DNA of 40,446 nucleotides from CAZWDO01 sp964632485 [NCBI: uncultured bacterium]. Lineage in GTDB: Bacteria; JAGOEH01. Positions within the stretch are counted from its first letter, which is position 1, and every line of letters begins with the position of its first letter. A program made the translations under genes and the position numbers. Positions 32,721 to 40,446 of the stretch are shown piece after piece. Location: positions 382-40,827 of the forward strand of contig CAZWDO010000028.1 of NCBI GenBank assembly GCA_964632485.1, written 5' to 3'. The notes under the pieces were generated by a model, which was given only the letters and a program-made list of their open reading frames with translations, ran no database searches and was not told the origin of the DNA.

Positions 32721-33665
32721 TTAAGCGGTTTTATATTTCATCAGCAATTCATAAGCGCTGCTAATCTGTTGAAACTTTTCTTTAGCTTTATTCCGGAGTT
32801 CTTCCGGCATAGTCGCATAACGATCCGGATGGTATTCTTTGGCCAACCGGCGGTAGGATTTTTTGATTTCCTCGGTCGTGGCGTTGGGTTTAAGACCGAA
32901 AAGGTTCCAGGCCGCCTCCAACTCATTTTGACGCGATTGGGTGGAAGTTTGGGAATATTGGTATCCGCCGCTGTTTTCCTGCGCCCGGCTATAATAGGCA
33001 ATCTGCTTGATATAATTAATAATGGATGGCGGTAAATTGAAATAGGTTTCCAGCCATTGCAACAATGAAAACTGCTCTGGATGATTCATTCCGGTATCGT
33101 AGGCAATTTCATAAAGAATCTGGAAATAAAGAATCAGATAAAGCTGACGATCGCGCGGAGTGGATTGGCGCATAATCAGGTGATCAAAAAAATAGGCATT
33201 ATAGCCAGCAAAAGATTGATAATCGATATCCCGGCCGGCAGATGTTAAAAAATTGCGGGTAAATTCGATACTATCCCGAATCAAAGCATGGTTGACAGAG
33301 GGTCCAAAATGGCGGATCATCGATTGCCGTAACGAAATCATTTCGTTTTCAGTCACCTGGCCATCCACTTTCGCCAGCGTATAGGCATTGGATGCCGTTA
33401 AAATCAAAAAAACATGTTGGGGATGGGACCCATAACGGCCCACCAACGCTTCAAACCCTCTGACATAAGTATCTGAGGGAATGATCTCAGCATCCCCGCT
33501 GAAAAACCTGGAAAATGGATTCTGCTGATGACTATAAGAACGATCCCTGCCGAAAAAAAAGGACAGGGAGATAAACATTAAAAAAAGAAAGAGAAACAGA
33601 TTGCCGCTGAGAAAAGCCGAAAAAGCCAGGTAGAAAAATATAAACCCGATAATAGCGCGAAACAT
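32721..33665 (-). CDS. Membrane-anchored TerB-like/DnaJ protein (DjlA-like)
   Basis: 314 residues. Two hydrophobic segments within residues 4-38 anchor it. Residues ~70-215 are an all-helical TerB-like region ([20 protein letters not shown]). The last ~65 residues are a J-domain ([20 protein letters not shown] with the HPD motif in EYHPDRY), which calls Hsp70/DnaK. The layout matches DjlA, a membrane co-chaperone. It lies one base after the zinc-ribbon gene. Confidence 0.87.
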   Translation of the reverse strand: MFRAIIGFIFFYLAFSAFLSGNLFLFLFLMFISLSFFFGRDRSYSHQQNPFSRFFSGDAEIIPSDTYVRGFEALVGRYGSHPQHVFLILTASNAYTLAKVDGQVTENEMISLRQSMIRHFGPSVNHALIRDSIEFTRNFLTSAGRDIDYQSFAGYNAYFFDHLIMRQSTPRDRQLYLILYFQILYEIAYDTGMNHPEQFSLLQWLETYFNLPPSIINYIKQIAYYSRAQENSGGYQYSQTSTQSRQNELEAAWNLFGLKPNATTEEIKKSYRRLAKEYHPDRYATMPEELRNKAKEKFQQISSAYELLMKYKTA

Positions 33666-33666
33666 A

Positions 33667-33984
33667 TCAGACCAACAAACCGATCAGAAAATCAAAAACA
33701 AAATAGCTCAAAACCGTTAGGCTAACGGCAAGCGTCCAGAATTGACGGGACGATTGACGGCGCAATTGCCGGAATTGATCCACAAAATTCTTCAAATTTT
33801 CGCGCCAGGAATGGTTACGGTTCCACGCCATATTTGGAACACGCTGTATCTGCAGCATAAAAGAGGATTGACAGGCAGGACAGGAAATCCGAAGATTGCC
33901 CTTATTAATGGGGAAACGCAACAATTGCCCGCATTGGGGGCAAGAACGCGTGGCGGTAAACAACCGCTTGAACCATTTTTTCAT
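33667..33984 (-). CDS. Small zinc-ribbon membrane protein
   Basis: 105 residues. Two CxxC pairs ([11 protein letters not shown] and [10 protein letters not shown]) form a zinc ribbon; one transmembrane helix lies at ~84-104 near the C-terminus (ending [11 protein letters not shown]). Family not recognised. Its ATG shares a base with the upstream stop (TGATG), and it is followed after one base by the TerB/DnaJ gene. It may help to recruit clients or RNA to a membrane complex, but that is a guess. Confidence 0.75.
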   Translation of the reverse strand: MKKWFKRLFTATRSCPQCGQLLRFPINKGNLRISCPACQSSFMLQIQRVPNMAWNRNHSWRENLKNFVDQFRQLRRQSSRQFWTLAVSLTVLSYFVFDFLIGLLV

Positions 33985-34571
33985 CAGTAAAGATTCTTCA
34001 GGGAGCGAAGATTTTCGACAAGATTTTCCAGATGTGCGCCGAATTGGCCGTCAATTTGGCCCTTGATCTGACCCCATACCTTTTGAAATTCCGGATGCTG
34101 AGCCGGGTCAATATCGACTGGCATTCCCATTTGCTGGCTCATTTGAGCGCTCATCTGATCCATTTGATCAGAAAACTGGTTTTTCAGGTTTTCATAATAG
34201 CGTTTCAATTGGTCGCCATAAGAAGTTAAATGTTGAAGGATACTTTGGTAAATAGGATCCACTTTCCCCGGCTTCTCTTTAATCCTGCGTAAAGCGCTGA
34301 AAACATTATCCATTAACATCTCATTAACGACTGGAACCAAAGAAATATGGCGAAGCAACAAATTCTGCATCATATTGATCAATTCACTTCGGTGCTCTTT
34401 ACCAATATCGGTCAACAGGTTATCCAGTTTAGACGCCGGGTTTTCCAGCAATTCATGAGCGATAATACCAGCCTTCTTTTCCAATTCCATCAGGGCGATT
34501 TTTGCAGGGTCCACCTGGATGGTTGAAGCCCGTTCCAGAGCAATTTCTAAAGCTGTTTTAATTCTTGCCAT
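33984..34571 (-). CDS. Conserved-looking helical protein of unknown function
   Basis: 195 residues, SD AAAGGAG. The N-terminus MARIKTALEIALERASTIQV is a distinctive motif that I recall from uncharacterised proteins of spirochaetes and related diderms, but I cannot confirm it. The rest is mainly helical, with a Gln/Met-rich stretch (DQMDQMSAQMSQQMGM) and no catalytic residues. Translationally coupled to the zinc-ribbon gene. Confidence 0.65.
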   Translation of the reverse strand: MARIKTALEIALERASTIQVDPAKIALMELEKKAGIIAHELLENPASKLDNLLTDIGKEHRSELINMMQNLLLRHISLVPVVNEMLMDNVFSALRRIKEKPGKVDPIYQSILQHLTSYGDQLKRYYENLKNQFSDQMDQMSAQMSQQMGMPVDIDPAQHPEFQKVWGQIKGQIDGQFGAHLENLVENLRSLKNLY

Positions 34572-34588
34572 TTTAATCTCCTTTTTAT

Positions 34589-35260
34589 CTAGATTTTTTT
34601 CAATTCCACATGAGTCAATTGTGAGTTGTCGATATATCCCAAAGCATAATATCCTTTTTTTAAAGGTCCGGGATTAACAACATACGTATCAGCCGTTTGA
34701 ACCGTACCGAGCGCTTCATGAATATGGCCGCAGACATGAAGGCGGAATCGAGGTTGAAGTCGACGAATCGCCGGAGAACCGACATGATTTAGCATCACGC
34801 GGTCCAAAGAGCCCTGCCCCGGTTGGTGCGTAACTAAAATTGTGAATGCCGGTGGCAGAGAATTTAATTGATCTTCAATTTTTTCCACTTCATTTTGAAA
34901 AATCAGTTCTCCTTTTTCGTTAACCGTATGAAAAATTGACAAAAGTCCCCCGCTGATTCCGGCTAAACTCAATCCGTCCCGGCTGATGAACCGGGAATGG
35001 AGAAACTGTCCCCGCAGGGAAGGCAACAAGGGTTCTATTTCTGAAAATGGATCGCAATTTCCTAAAACAAAATATACGCAAGCGTCGCCAGCCAGTTCAG
35101 CGCAGATATTGTCAAACTCCCGGATTACCTCCCCGGGTCCGAAATGTGTAATATCCCCGGCGACCAGAATCGTATCGATAGAAACTTCCTTCAGCAAGAC
35201 CCGCTGGAGATTATCAAGGTGTCCGTGGATATCGCTCAATAACAGCAATCGTTTTATCAT
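34589..35260 (-). CDS. Calcineurin-type metallophosphoesterase
   Basis: 223 residues with the metal motifs in order: LSDIHGH (DxH), VAGDITHFG (GD), VLGNCDPF (GNxD, with Cys where His is usual), TILVTHQPGQG (H), and HVCGHIHEA (GHxH). It is the YfcE/MJ0936-like group that hydrolyses phosphodiesters; substrate unknown. The usual GNHD motif is GNCD, which occurs in some family members. First gene of the operon; its transcript looks leaderless (see the promoter finding). The start rests on the open frame; no SD is seen. Confidence 0.88.
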   Translation of the reverse strand: MIKRLLLLSDIHGHLDNLQRVLLKEVSIDTILVAGDITHFGPGEVIREFDNICAELAGDACVYFVLGNCDPFSEIEPLLPSLRGQFLHSRFISRDGLSLAGISGGLLSIFHTVNEKGELIFQNEVEKIEDQLNSLPPAFTILVTHQPGQGSLDRVMLNHVGSPAIRRLQPRFRLHVCGHIHEALGTVQTADTYVVNPGPLKKGYYALGYIDNSQLTHVELKKI

Positions 35261-35315
35261 ACGCTAAAAATATCAATTTTTTCTTTAAAAGTCAATAGAA
35301 AAGCGTAATTTTTTA

Positions 35316-35343
35316 TTGACAAAATAAGGATAAACGTTATATT
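35316..35343 (+). promoter_or_regulatory. Promoter of the GT9 operon (leaderless)
   Basis: TTGACA (35316-35321), 16-base spacer, TATATT (35338-35343), then seven bases to the ATG at 35351. Transcription would start at or next to the ATG. A divergent promoter for the metallophosphoesterase (TTGACT about 35290-35295, then TATTTT) occupies the same gap. Confidence 0.7.
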
Positions 35344-35350
35344 TCGTAGC

Positions 35351-36544
35351 ATGCGCCACCCATTTCAAGCAAATTACAAAAATCGTCGGTACTGTTATAA
35401 AAGCCCTATACTCCGCGCAATCTGGTTTGCTTTGGATATGATCGGCAATCGGTTCAGCCATCAACACAACCGGTACGCCAACACACATGGCCGTTTGGGA
35501 TTGCTGGTCGCTGATCATTTAGGCGATGCATTGCTGGTAACGCCCATCATTCGACAAATCCAAAAAAAACTACCAGAGATGGAGATCATACTATTGGCAA
35601 CGGCTTATAACCGGAAAATTTTTAATCAATGGGAGGAAAGCGCCCAGGTCGTGGAGATTGAATTGCCCTGGTTAGATAAAACCCGTCCCCGGCAACAACA
35701 GATAGCGGGCATATTTAAGCTGTACCGCGCGCTGGCTGAGCATCGATTGAGTCATTTTATTGACACGCGCAGTGATTTTCGCCACATCATAGCGGCCTGG
35801 ATGGCCGGAATTCCCTATCGAGCCGGATTCACATTCAGCGGCGCCGGTTTTCTGCTGACTCATCCCGCTCAGTTCTCCTACCGGCCGGATTATATAAAAA
35901 ATTATCAGCCCACAAATAAATTGAAATTATTAACTGCATTCTGGGGAGAGACAATCGCTACTGATTTCGATCCCCATCCGTTCTATCGTTTTAACATAAA
36001 ATTTCAAGCTCAACACTATGTGGAATCCCAAGTGGATAAACCCTATTTAGTATTGCAATTAGGCGGAGGGGGACCCGGGCATGTCAACCGGTTTCCTGAA
36101 CACTTAGTGATGCCATTGCTTGAACGGTTTCAAGAGGCTTTCCCGTGGTATTTAATAATAGTGGGACTGAAACGGGAAAGCGGAGAAATTTTAATTCCTC
36201 CCCGAGAACGGATACTCGATTTGCGTGACGCCACTGATCTCGATCAATTGGCCGCTCTGGTCCGGCATGCCCGCATAGCGCTGACCTCCTCTTCCCTGGT
36301 CCTTCATTTAGCGGCGGCTTTCGCTGTTCCCAGTATCACAATCTACAGTCGCCGGGACAGTCCACTGCTCTGGCATGCCCGGGGCCCGCTCCATTGGGGG
36401 ATCATGGCTGCCGGGAAAATATGTTCACTTTGTGAAACAACACGTTGCGTGGAGGAAAGCTGTCTCACCGATATTCGAATTGATTCTGTATGGAATAAAA
36501 TTATCAAAATGATGGAGATAATAGATGCCCCCTCAAGGACTTAA
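35351..36544 (+). CDS. Glycosyltransferase family 9 (heptosyltransferase-like)
   Basis: 397 residues. GT-B fold of GT9: N-terminal LLVADHLGDALLVTPIIRQI, middle YLVLQLGGGGPGHVNRFPEH, and C-terminal DLDQLAALVRHARIALTSSS, then SITIYSRRDSPLLW. A Cys-rich end (ICSLCETTRCVEESC) may bind metal or form disulfides. GT9 enzymes add heptose or similar sugars to lipid A core in the inner membrane. No SD at 35351, in line with a leaderless message; the next ATG (codon 30) has none either. It overlaps the next gene by 20 bases. Confidence 0.9.
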   Translation: MRHPFQANYKNRRYCYKSPILRAIWFALDMIGNRFSHQHNRYANTHGRLGLLVADHLGDALLVTPIIRQIQKKLPEMEIILLATAYNRKIFNQWEESAQVVEIELPWLDKTRPRQQQIAGIFKLYRALAEHRLSHFIDTRSDFRHIIAAWMAGIPYRAGFTFSGAGFLLTHPAQFSYRPDYIKNYQPTNKLKLLTAFWGETIATDFDPHPFYRFNIKFQAQHYVESQVDKPYLVLQLGGGGPGHVNRFPEHLVMPLLERFQEAFPWYLIIVGLKRESGEILIPPRERILDLRDATDLDQLAALVRHARIALTSSSLVLHLAAAFAVPSITIYSRRDSPLLWHARGPLHWGIMAAGKICSLCETTRCVEESCLTDIRIDSVWNKIIKMMEIIDAPSRT

Positions 36545-37172
36545 TCTGGGTAGTGGATTCTTTCAAATTATCGATGGCTGGGAAAATCTGGATTATATGC
36601 CGCATCACATCCAATGGATGCTGTTTTATTACATTAAAAGAGTATTACGCCCCTTGCGCCTCTATAAAAACCCCAATTGGCCCGATCAGATACGTTTTGT
36701 CAACTCCGTGAAAAACCATGATATCACTCGCGGCTTGCCGTATCAGGATGCAATATTTGATTATATTTACGCATCCCATTTTCTGGAGCATTTTACCCTT
36801 CAACAGGGTCGACGAATTTTAAAAGAATGCTCGCGTTCGCTTAAACCCGGAGGCATTCTGCGTCTGGTCGTTCCCGATCTGGATTGGTTCGTCAAGGCCT
36901 ATCTTGAAAATAATTCCGAACAATTAAATGAATTAAAACGTCAATACTCAGATTTTTCAACTGTAACCGATAACGCTGAACTGCTCAATCATATTTTTTA
37001 TGTTGCCGGCCATCATTTTATTTACAACGCCGCTAAGCTTGAAGATATCCTTTGTCAATTAAATTTTATCGATGTTCATCGGGAAACCTGGGCAAATTCA
37101 AAAATCCCGGGCATTGGCAATTTTGAATTAAAACGTGTTGAAAACCTGTATATTGAAGCAGTTCGAGCATGA
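36525..37172 (+). CDS. SAM-dependent methyltransferase
   Basis: 215 residues, class I (methyltransferase type 11). Motif I is weak (LNLGSGFFQIIDGWENLD); later ones are clear: LPYQDAIFDYIYASHFLEHF (motif II/III region) and SRSLKPGGILRLVVPD. It sits between two GT9 genes with overlaps of 20 and 4 bases, so it is probably an LPS or surface-glycan methyltransferase; the acceptor is unknown. The usual GxGxG is shortened to LGSG, as in the predicted-SAM methyltransferases of glycan clusters. Confidence 0.85.
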   Translation: MPPQGLNLGSGFFQIIDGWENLDYMPHHIQWMLFYYIKRVLRPLRLYKNPNWPDQIRFVNSVKNHDITRGLPYQDAIFDYIYASHFLEHFTLQQGRRILKECSRSLKPGGILRLVVPDLDWFVKAYLENNSEQLNELKRQYSDFSTVTDNAELLNHIFYVAGHHFIYNAAKLEDILCQLNFIDVHRETWANSKIPGIGNFELKRVENLYIEAVRA

Positions 37173-38275
37173 ATCTACATGGAAATCAAAAACTAAAACG
37201 CCTGGATCGATGGTTAGGGCCGTTGCCGCTATTGGTCTGGGGCAGCCTGAAACATCAAGGGAGAATACCACGGCGGATTGAGCGATTGCTCATTATTAAC
37301 ATATCCGTTCTGGGGGACAGCTTATTAATCCTGCCGATTTTAAAAAGTCTCAAACACTATCATCCCTCTTTAAAAATCGATCTGGTCTGCGCGCCCGAGA
37401 ACCAATCAGTGTATCGCTATCATTCCGCGATTGACCGGCTACTTTGCTTCAGGCCCGGTCAATGGTTTCAGCGATGGACAAAATGGGGAAATCCGGGTTA
37501 TGATCTCGTTATTGACACCGGACAATGGATTCGTTTGTCAGCGCTGCTGGCGATGACCTATCCATTGAGTCGTCGGGTGGGATTCAGTACCTACGATCAA
37601 CATCGGCACTGGGGGTATCATCGGACAGTCAGCCATCATCAGGGTGAATGGGAATTTTACCAATATTTAAAATTATTTAAAGAATTGGAAATACCAGAAA
37701 TTGTCGGCGCGCCCTACTTGGAATACCCGCAGGATGCGGTTCAGCATGAGATCATCGAACAGTTAAAGGAAGCGCGGGAAAATGGCCGGAAATTGATCCT
37801 TCTTCATCCCGGAGCCGGTAATGAAGCCAAGGCCTGGCCCTTCTATGGCGAGCTCTTGACAAGTGGGCCGGAACTAAAAAATTGTGCGTTTGTGTTCACC
37901 GGCAGCAAAGGCGAGGGACCAAAAATCGACGCTAATAACGATAGGGTTTATGATTTACGAGGAAAAACTAACCTCTATACCCTGGACCAAGTGATTGGGC
38001 TGAGCGATTTAGTAGTCTGCGGGAACACCGGCCCCCTCTATCTGGCCGCTTTCAGGGAAAAGAAAACCCTCACTTTACCGGGTCCGGTAAGTTCAACCCA
38101 GTGGTTTTGGCCCAACCCTCACGAAACAGTAATCCCGGTCGAATGCTCCCACGCTCCGTGCGTATTTTTGGGATTTGAATACCTTTGTTCAGAATGTTCA
38201 GCGTTAAAGCGCATCACTGCCGTAAAAATCAAACAAGTCATAACTGAAATTTTAAACAATTCAGCCACTCATTAA
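37169..38275 (+). CDS. Glycosyltransferase family 9 (heptosyltransferase-like), second copy
   Basis: 368 residues. GT9 signature: LLIINISVLGDSLLILPILK near residue 40, GYDLVIDTGQW, LILLHPGAGNEAKAWPFYGE, and LDQVIGLSDLVVCGNTGPLY. Start overlaps the methyltransferase stop by four bases. Low identity to the first GT9, so the two probably add different sugars. The C-terminus has Cys residues (HAPCVFLGFEYLCSECSALK) like the first enzyme. Confidence 0.9.
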   Translation: MNLHGNQKLKRLDRWLGPLPLLVWGSLKHQGRIPRRIERLLIINISVLGDSLLILPILKSLKHYHPSLKIDLVCAPENQSVYRYHSAIDRLLCFRPGQWFQRWTKWGNPGYDLVIDTGQWIRLSALLAMTYPLSRRVGFSTYDQHRHWGYHRTVSHHQGEWEFYQYLKLFKELEIPEIVGAPYLEYPQDAVQHEIIEQLKEARENGRKLILLHPGAGNEAKAWPFYGELLTSGPELKNCAFVFTGSKGEGPKIDANNDRVYDLRGKTNLYTLDQVIGLSDLVVCGNTGPLYLAAFREKKTLTLPGPVSSTQWFWPNPHETVIPVECSHAPCVFLGFEYLCSECSALKRITAVKIKQVITEILNNSATH

Positions 38276-38391
38276 AATGGAAGCAAGCCTATTGACTTCA
38301 CTACCATTCCATGCAAATTTGGACAATCTCAATTTTCACCGGTACTGGGTAGTGTTCAATGAGGAACACACAAGTAAAACCATTATCATTG

Positions 38392-38420
38392 TTGCAAAAA
38401 ATGGAATCAATGGATAAAAT
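38392..38420 (+). promoter_or_regulatory. Probable promoter of the 38444 lipoprotein
   Basis: TTGCAA (38392-38397), 17-base spacer, TAAAAT (38415-38420). The rest of the 168-base gap after the GT9 gene shows no gene or hairpin. Confidence 0.55.
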
Positions 38421-38443
38421 CGCTGCATACGAAAGGATGCTTT

Positions 38444-39310
38444 ATGGTACACATTAAAAGGATTTCTTTGATATCCGTAATTCTGATTACATTGGTTATC
38501 CTCTTCTGTAGTAAGGAAGAAAACAACACCACCCTGTCAAATCAAGCCGTAGAAGATGCGGTGGACGTCATTGCCGCCTCAATAGGGGAAAACAATGGTG
38601 GCGCATTGGAGCAGATTGGACAGATTTTTACTTATTTGATTGAAGATGAAAAAAAAACCCGCCAAATTGAAATGATGGATACAACCCGGCAGATTCAATA
38701 CGATTCAACAAATAGTCAATGGATCATCCGCATTGATCGAACGGCAAATAGTTCAAATGATGATTGCTATGCTCATATAGAGCGAACACAAACCGTCCAA
38801 TATCTAAATCAAAACAACCAGGCTCAAAAATTTAGAATTAATTGTGTGGAAAGCGTTTGTGACACAGCGGCTAAAATTCGGTACAAGATTTTAAACGGCC
38901 AGGGGACTCTGAGAAACCGGCGAATCAGTACCCAATTGACAAATATCATCGCCGATTGGACAATTACCGGCTGCGTGACGGACACGATCACCATCAATGG
39001 GTCATATTCACGTCAGGGTATCGATACGATTCGCAACGCGCAATCTCACAAAATTGTTGATTATATGCTTTATATGACGCTGGTAGATATTAAAAGCCCC
39101 CATGAACGGCAAACCCAGGTTTCAGACAAAATTTCGGGCGTTATTTCCGGGATAGCGCAGATTCATGTCAGTTTCCAACGAGGCGAAACATATCGGGACA
39201 GTTCATTCACCCAGGAATTCACCATTGATTTAAGCAATGGGCAGGGGAATTTGACCGTGATCGGCCGACGATTTCCACTGCTGCTACGATCTGGCGAGCG
39301 CAATGAATGA
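38444..39310 (+). CDS. Putative lipoprotein, function unknown
   Basis: 288 residues, AAAGGA upstream. Signal MVHIKRISLISVILITLVIL then FCSKEEN, with Cys at 22 as the likely lipidation site. The body is strand-rich with repeated DT/TI pairs and Cys pairs (NCVESVCDT, TGCVTDT) that could form disulfides; the end EFTIDLSNGQGNLTV is close in form to the 28763 lipoprotein end. Not a family I know. Stands alone between the GT9 operon and tRNA-Lys. Confidence 0.65.
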   Translation: MVHIKRISLISVILITLVILFCSKEENNTTLSNQAVEDAVDVIAASIGENNGGALEQIGQIFTYLIEDEKKTRQIEMMDTTRQIQYDSTNSQWIIRIDRTANSSNDDCYAHIERTQTVQYLNQNNQAQKFRINCVESVCDTAAKIRYKILNGQGTLRNRRISTQLTNIIADWTITGCVTDTITINGSYSRQGIDTIRNAQSHKIVDYMLYMTLVDIKSPHERQTQVSDKISGVISGIAQIHVSFQRGETYRDSSFTQEFTIDLSNGQGNLTVIGRRFPLLLRSGERNE

Positions 39311-39466
39311 GACCTGGTATCAGAAATAGTAACTCGTTGTCGCTGTAAAGAAATTGATCGTTTGTGAGAGAAGAATCAGAGTGGCGTTAACAACATCCAC
39401 TAATCACCATGCTCATTAGCGATCCATCCAACGGACAAACAAAATGATAAAAACCCAAAAAAGCGC

Positions 39467-39495
39467 TTGACTTTTTTTAGTTTTATTGATATATT
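39467..39495 (+). promoter_or_regulatory. Promoter of tRNA-Lys
   Basis: TTGACT (39467-39472), 17-base spacer, TATATT (39490-39495), 12 bases before the tRNA; the same form as the tRNA-Asn promoter. The preceding 156 bases (39311-39466) hold nothing recognised. Confidence 0.8.
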
Positions 39496-39507
39496 ATGTT
39501 AAAGAAT

Positions 39508-39580
39508 GCTCCCATAGCTCAATTGGCAGAGCAACTGACCCTTAATCAGTGGGTTCTGAGGTCGATTCTCGGTGGGAGCA
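39508..39580 (+). tRNA. tRNA-Lys (anticodon CTT), with two unusual invariant-site changes
   Basis: Cloverleaf: acceptor GCTCCCA/TGGGAGC, D-stem GCTC/GAGC, anticodon stem ACTGA/TCAGT, loop CCCTTAA (anticodon CTT), T-stem CTGAG/CTCGG with loop GTCGATT. All stems pair, but base 33 is C, not U, and base 54 is G, not T. No CCA encoded; discriminator A. A tyrosine recombinase lies ~300 bases downstream, so this tRNA is a likely integration target. Confidence 0.85.
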
Positions 39581-39616
39581 TCCCAATGAAAGACATAGAC
39601 TTACGACTTAAAAACT

Positions 39617-39638
39617 GCCCTCAAAAAGAGGGCGTTTT
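39617..39638 (+). terminator. Intrinsic terminator after tRNA-Lys
   Basis: GCCCTC (39617-39622), loop AAAAA, GAGGGC (39628-39633), then GTTTT. Confidence 0.75.
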
Positions 39639-39750
39639 GGCATGTTTTATCAGTTATCGTAAACTCATGGTAAAACAGGCTTTCTCTTTGAATTTAAATG
39701 AGTTAAGACCATTTTCCCATAACCAATTATTACAACGGTTCCAATGTAGT

Positions 39751-39770
39751 TGGTGACCAAATGGTGACCA
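39751..39770. repeat. Tandem 9-bp direct repeat, possible recombinase arm sites
   Basis: TGGTGACCA occurs at 39751-39759 and 39762-39770, 11 bases apart, in the non-coding gap between tRNA-Lys and the recombinase gene. Short direct repeats beside an integrase gene are the usual form of arm-type binding sites. Confidence 0.45.
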
Positions 39771-39875
39771 GAATTGTGAATGGAATTTAAATTTGCTAAA
39801 TACAAATTTAAATAATCGATTAAAAATTGTCATAGGAGGAATTTGACCCACTATGACACTCATTAGCAATAGATT

Positions 39876-40446
39876 CTATCGATTTGCCTTAAAAACATTA
39901 TTCATCGCATTGACCGCATTGTTGAGATCAGATTCGGTCATACGGACGTAGCGTATGGTTGTATTGACGTCTTTATGGCGAGCCAGATTACGAACCGCTT
40001 CGACATTCGCCCCGTGCTTGATCAATTCCGTGCAGAAAAAGCTGCGGGTGTCGTGGAAACGATACCCTTTATCTTCCAGGCCACATGCTTTGAGCAACTT
40101 ACCGAATGATGTCTTGATATCCTTGATCGGCTTTCCTTTGTATAGAAAGACATAGCCTTTTTTATCCCGGGCCTTCGCCTTCATTCGCGCCAATTCCTCA
40201 AGCGCGGCATCGCACAAATGGACATCCTGAGGCTCACCACTCTTTGTCTCGGCTAAATGTACAACCTTGCGATCAAAATCTATCCGGTCATACCGAAGAT
40301 TCAACAGCTCACCTTTACGCATCCCGGTCAACGCCGCGATAATGAGAATCGGCTTGAGATGGGCTCTGTTGCCAGTGCAATTTTCCAACAAAAGATTAAA
40401 CTCGTCTTCGTTGAAAACCACGGTTCGAGTGTTGTCCGGTTTCGGC
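39876..40446 (-). CDS. Tyrosine recombinase (phage/ICE-type integrase), C-terminal part (runs off the window)
   Basis: About 190 codons of the catalytic domain; the frame stays open to the window edge (residues PKPDNTRTVV before an apparent GTG), so the N-terminal arm and core-binding domains lie outside. Catalytic residues: Arg in ALTGMRKGELLNLR, His-x-x-Arg in FHDTRSFF, the second His in LARHKDVN (Ala-Arg-His replaces the common Leu-Gly-His), and Tyr in TTIRYVRM. It lies next to tRNA-Lys and points toward it, as in elements that insert at tRNA 3' ends. Such enzymes drive site-specific insertion and excision; the element type cannot be told. Confidence 0.93.
   Translation of the reverse strand, partial: PKPDNTRTVVFNEDEFNLLLENCTGNRAHLKPILIIAALTGMRKGELLNLRYDRIDFDRKVVHLAETKSGEPQDVHLCDAALEELARMKAKARDKKGYVFLYKGKPIKDIKTSFGKLLKACGLEDKGYRFHDTRSFFCTELIKHGANVEAVRNLARHKDVNTTIRYVRMTESDLNNAVNAMNNVFKANR

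Noticed and set aside
39738-39749. GTTCCAATGTAG near the integrase, matching the 5' end of tRNA-Asn at 23965-23976
   Set aside because: A 12-base match is expected many times by chance in 40 kb, and att sites usually match the tRNA 3' end.
39847-39950. Short plus-strand ORF with an AGGAGG upstream of ATG
   Set aside because: It runs antisense into the recombinase gene, and the spacing to the ATG is long.

Overview
The window looks like a chromosome fragment of a Gram-negative (diderm) bacterium with peptidoglycan and, probably, LPS. The evidence is an LptE-like lipoprotein, two GT9 heptosyltransferase-like enzymes, an OmpA-type outer-membrane protein, small lipoproteins and a division/cell-wall (dcw) operon. 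Base composition is moderate, standard bacterial code fits everywhere, and most starts have an AGGAG-type Shine-Dalgarno (SD). The gene mix (TSP3-repeat OmpA proteins, Tat-tagged TldD, PurSL+PurQ, HTH-EIIA proteins, ferredoxin-thioredoxin-reductase-like proteins) suggests a candidate or FCB-type phylum rather than a model proteobacterium; that placement is inference and cannot be settled from this sequence.

Layout. 1-4.0 kb (minus): truncated M14 carboxypeptidase, an unknown membrane-anchored protein, and a TSP3/OmpA outer-membrane protein. 4.1-7.1 kb (minus): tldE-tldD, TldD carrying a Tat signal. 7.2-11.0 kb (minus): purL-purQ. 11.1-13.5 kb: small beta-barrel protein, rpmB (plus), and a B12-type radical SAM protein. 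13.5-23.5 kb (minus): a compact dcw operon, mraZ - STAS protein - rsmH - (34-codon ORF) ftsL - ftsI - murF - ftsW - ftsQ - ftsA - ftsZ, preceded by four 10-bp-phased MraZ-type boxes and closed by a hairpin. murE, mraY, murD, murG and murC are absent from the cluster. 23.5-24.1 kb: very AT-rich intergenic DNA and tRNA-Asn(GTT) with clear promoter and terminator. 24.3-28.6 kb: an XRE repressor with a degenerate S24 domain, a spore-photoproduct-lyase-like radical SAM protein, lptE, rarA, and a convergent RseC-like gene. 28.7-30.5 kb: lipoprotein, glutaredoxin-like protein, and an FTR-rubredoxin fusion. 30.5-35.3 kb (minus): HTH-EIIA regulator, then a separate operon metallophosphoesterase - unknown 195 aa - zinc ribbon/TM - TerB/DnaJ - DUF512 radical SAM. 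35.3-38.3 kb (plus): GT9 - methyltransferase - GT9. 38.4-40.4 kb: a second lipoprotein, a tRNA-Lys(CTT) with two altered invariant bases, and a truncated tyrosine recombinase, the probable edge of an integrated element.

Working together: the dcw operon builds the divisome and is probably controlled by MraZ; the GT9/methyltransferase operon and LptE serve the outer membrane; the purL-purQ pair makes the FGAM synthase complex; the Grx/FTR-rubredoxin pair is a redox module; the XRE/SPL pair may be a DNA-damage module. The points most worth a second look are the STAS protein and split ftsL in the dcw operon, the Tat-tagged TldD with an untagged TldE, the degenerate S24 repressor beside SPL, the divergent leaderless gene pair at 35.3 kb, and the five-gene operon at 32.7-35.3 kb.
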